Assembly (NCBI GenBank): GCA_012270595.1
Contig: JAAXIA010000109.1
Span: 1-8,044 of the forward strand
DNA length: 8,044 nt
Reading direction: 5' to 3'
DNA from: Rhodanobacteraceae bacterium
Lineage (GTDB): Bacteria > Pseudomonadota > Gammaproteobacteria > Xanthomonadales > Rhodanobacteraceae
Part shown: piece after piece, positions 7,112 through 8,044 of the stretch
How positions within the stretch are numbered: position 1 is the first letter of the stretch
Layout of the letters: each line of letters begins with the position of its first letter
Notes under the pieces: generated by a model
Database searches by the model: none
The model's input: only the letters and a program-made list of their open reading frames with translations
Told to the model about the DNA's origin: nothing
Made by a program: the position numbers and the translations under genes

Positions 7112-7118
7112 GAGTTGT

Positions 7119-7137
7119 GCAAGGGTTTTGCTCTTGC
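7119..7137 (+). repeat. Second hairpin in the sucC-sucD spacer
   Basis: GCAAG (7119-7123) pairs with CTTGC (7133-7137), with one extra G-U pair, around a loop of about 7 bases. It lies 13 bases before the sucD ribosome binding site and could affect read-through or ribosome access. Short stems like this also arise by chance. Confidence 0.35.
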
Positions 7138-7150
7138 CCCATATACGCAT

Positions 7151-7157
7151 GGAAGGA
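7151..7157 (+). promoter_or_regulatory. Strong ribosome binding site of sucD
   Basis: GGAAGGA ends seven bases before the ATG at 7165. It fixes the sucD start and suggests independent initiation rather than coupling to sucC. Confidence 0.75.
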
Positions 7158-7164
7158 CATTTTC

Positions 7165-8044
7165 ATGAGCGTTCTTGTTGACAAGCATACCAAGGTGTTG
7201 GTGCAGGGCTTTACTGGTCATCAGGGAAGTTTCCATGCGCAGCAAGCATTGGATTACGGTACCCAGATTGTGGGCGGTGTCACGCCCGGTAGAGGCGGAA
7301 GTGAGCATCTGGGTCTGCCTGTTTTCAATACGATGAGCGAAGCAGTCGTAGCTACCGCTGCCGATACTTCGGTGATTTTTGTGCCACCACCGTTCGCTGC
7401 TGACGCTATTCTGGAAGCGATAGATGCTGGAATTAGGGTGATTGTGACGATCACTGAAGGTATTCCGGTGCTTGACATGCTGCGGGTCAAGCAGGTGCTA
7501 CGAGAGCATCCAAAGACAGTGCTGATTGGGCCGAATTGCCCCGGCGTTATTAGCCCGGGGCAGTGCAAGATAGGCATCATGCCGGGTCATATTCACCAGC
7601 CAGGAAAGGTGGGGATTGTCTCGCGTTCAGGCACACTCACTTATGAGGCGGTATTCCAGACCACCAACGAAGGGCTGGGGCAGTCCACCTGTATTGGCAT
7701 TGGTGGCGATCCGATCAACGGTCTCAATTTTATTGATTGCCTGAAGCTATTTCAGTCTGATGCCCAGACTGAAGGTATTATCATGGTCGGTGAAATCGGT
7801 GGCAGTGCTGAGGAAGAAGCGGCCGAATTCATTGCTCTGCATGTGAGTAAACCAGTGGTGTCCTTTATCGCTGGTGCATCGGCTCCGTCCGGTAAGCGTA
7901 TGGGGCATGCTGGTGCCATTATTTCTGGCGGCAAGGGTACGGCAGAAGCTAAATTCACCGCCCTGTCGAAGGCCGGCGTCACCACGGTGAGGTCGCCTGC
8001 CGAACTTGGTCGGACGCTCAAAGGTTTGATGCAGGCAAACGCCT
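7165..8044 (+). CDS. sucD: Succinyl-CoA synthetase alpha subunit SucD, 3' end cut
   Basis: SucD binds CoA and carries the phosphohistidine intermediate; it forms the active enzyme with SucC. The frame is open from the ATG at 7165 through the window end, giving 293 residues without a stop. E. coli SucD has 289, so only the stop and perhaps a few codons are missing. The N-terminal CoA-binding Rossmann domain shows [14 protein letters not shown] (11-24), GGVTPGRGG (37-45) and [14 protein letters not shown] (72-85). Further blocks are [10 protein letters not shown] (96-105), [12 protein letters not shown] (121-132) and [10 protein letters not shown] (153-162). The catalytic histidine is H248 in [17 protein letters not shown], matching His246 of E. 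coli. [12 protein letters not shown] (178-189) and GEIGGSAEE (209-217) are also typical. No truncation apart from the window edge is seen. Confidence 0.97.
   Translation, partial: MSVLVDKHTKVLVQGFTGHQGSFHAQQALDYGTQIVGGVTPGRGGSEHLGLPVFNTMSEAVVATAADTSVIFVPPPFAADAILEAIDAGIRVIVTITEGIPVLDMLRVKQVLREHPKTVLIGPNCPGVISPGQCKIGIMPGHIHQPGKVGIVSRSGTLTYEAVFQTTNEGLGQSTCIGIGGDPINGLNFIDCLKLFQSDAQTEGIIMVGEIGGSAEEEAAEFIALHVSKPVVSFIAGASAPSGKRMGHAGAIISGGKGTAEAKFTALSKAGVTTVRSPAELGRTLKGLMQANA

Overview
The window reads as ordinary chromosomal housekeeping DNA from a gammaproteobacterium, most likely of the order Xanthomonadales (Lysobacterales). This assignment rests on remembered family resemblance of LipA (a RAIPLRVV N-terminal stretch, KPGWIRVR, the [12 protein letters not shown] block) and of SucC/SucD, plus the ybeD-lipB-lipA order. 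No search was run. Base composition looks moderate by eye, well below the GC-rich Xanthomonas type. I cannot name a genus.

Layout. Bases 1-4283 carry a tightly packed plus-strand run: the 3' part of a YbeD/DUF493 gene (cut by the window edge), lipB, lipA and a prc/ctp tail-specific protease gene. The gaps of 71, 9 and 19 bases suggest one transcription unit. Bases 4284-4897 are a 614-base stretch with no convincing gene between convergent prc and a minus-strand HAD phosphatase gene. It holds a palindrome followed on the minus strand by a run of seven T, a good terminator candidate for the HAD gene, plus weaker hairpins and one weak promoter-like pair. The HAD gene (YigB-like) occupies 4898-5617 on the minus strand. 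Bases 5618-5904 separate it from the divergent sucC and hold promoter candidates for both directions. sucC (5905-7065) and sucD (7165 to the window end, lacking only its stop and perhaps a few codons) encode the two subunits of succinyl-CoA synthetase. They are separated by an unusually long 99-base spacer with two hairpins.

How the genes fit together. LipB moves an octanoyl group from acyl carrier protein to the E2 subunits of 2-oxoacid dehydrogenases and to GcvH, and LipA inserts the two sulfurs to make lipoate. One client, 2-oxoglutarate dehydrogenase, makes the succinyl-CoA that SucCD converts to succinate with ATP or GTP formation. YbeD is a small protein commonly encoded next to lipB. 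Prc is a periplasmic protease with no known direct role in lipoylation, and the HAD enzyme is a soluble phosphatase of uncertain substrate.

I found no mobile element, CRISPR array, tRNA, rRNA or new multigene system. The points worth a second look are small: the palindromic terminator, the structured sucC-sucD spacer, the gene-free gap, a short duplication at the prc 3' end, the very basic character of Prc, and a substitution in a conserved LipB motif.
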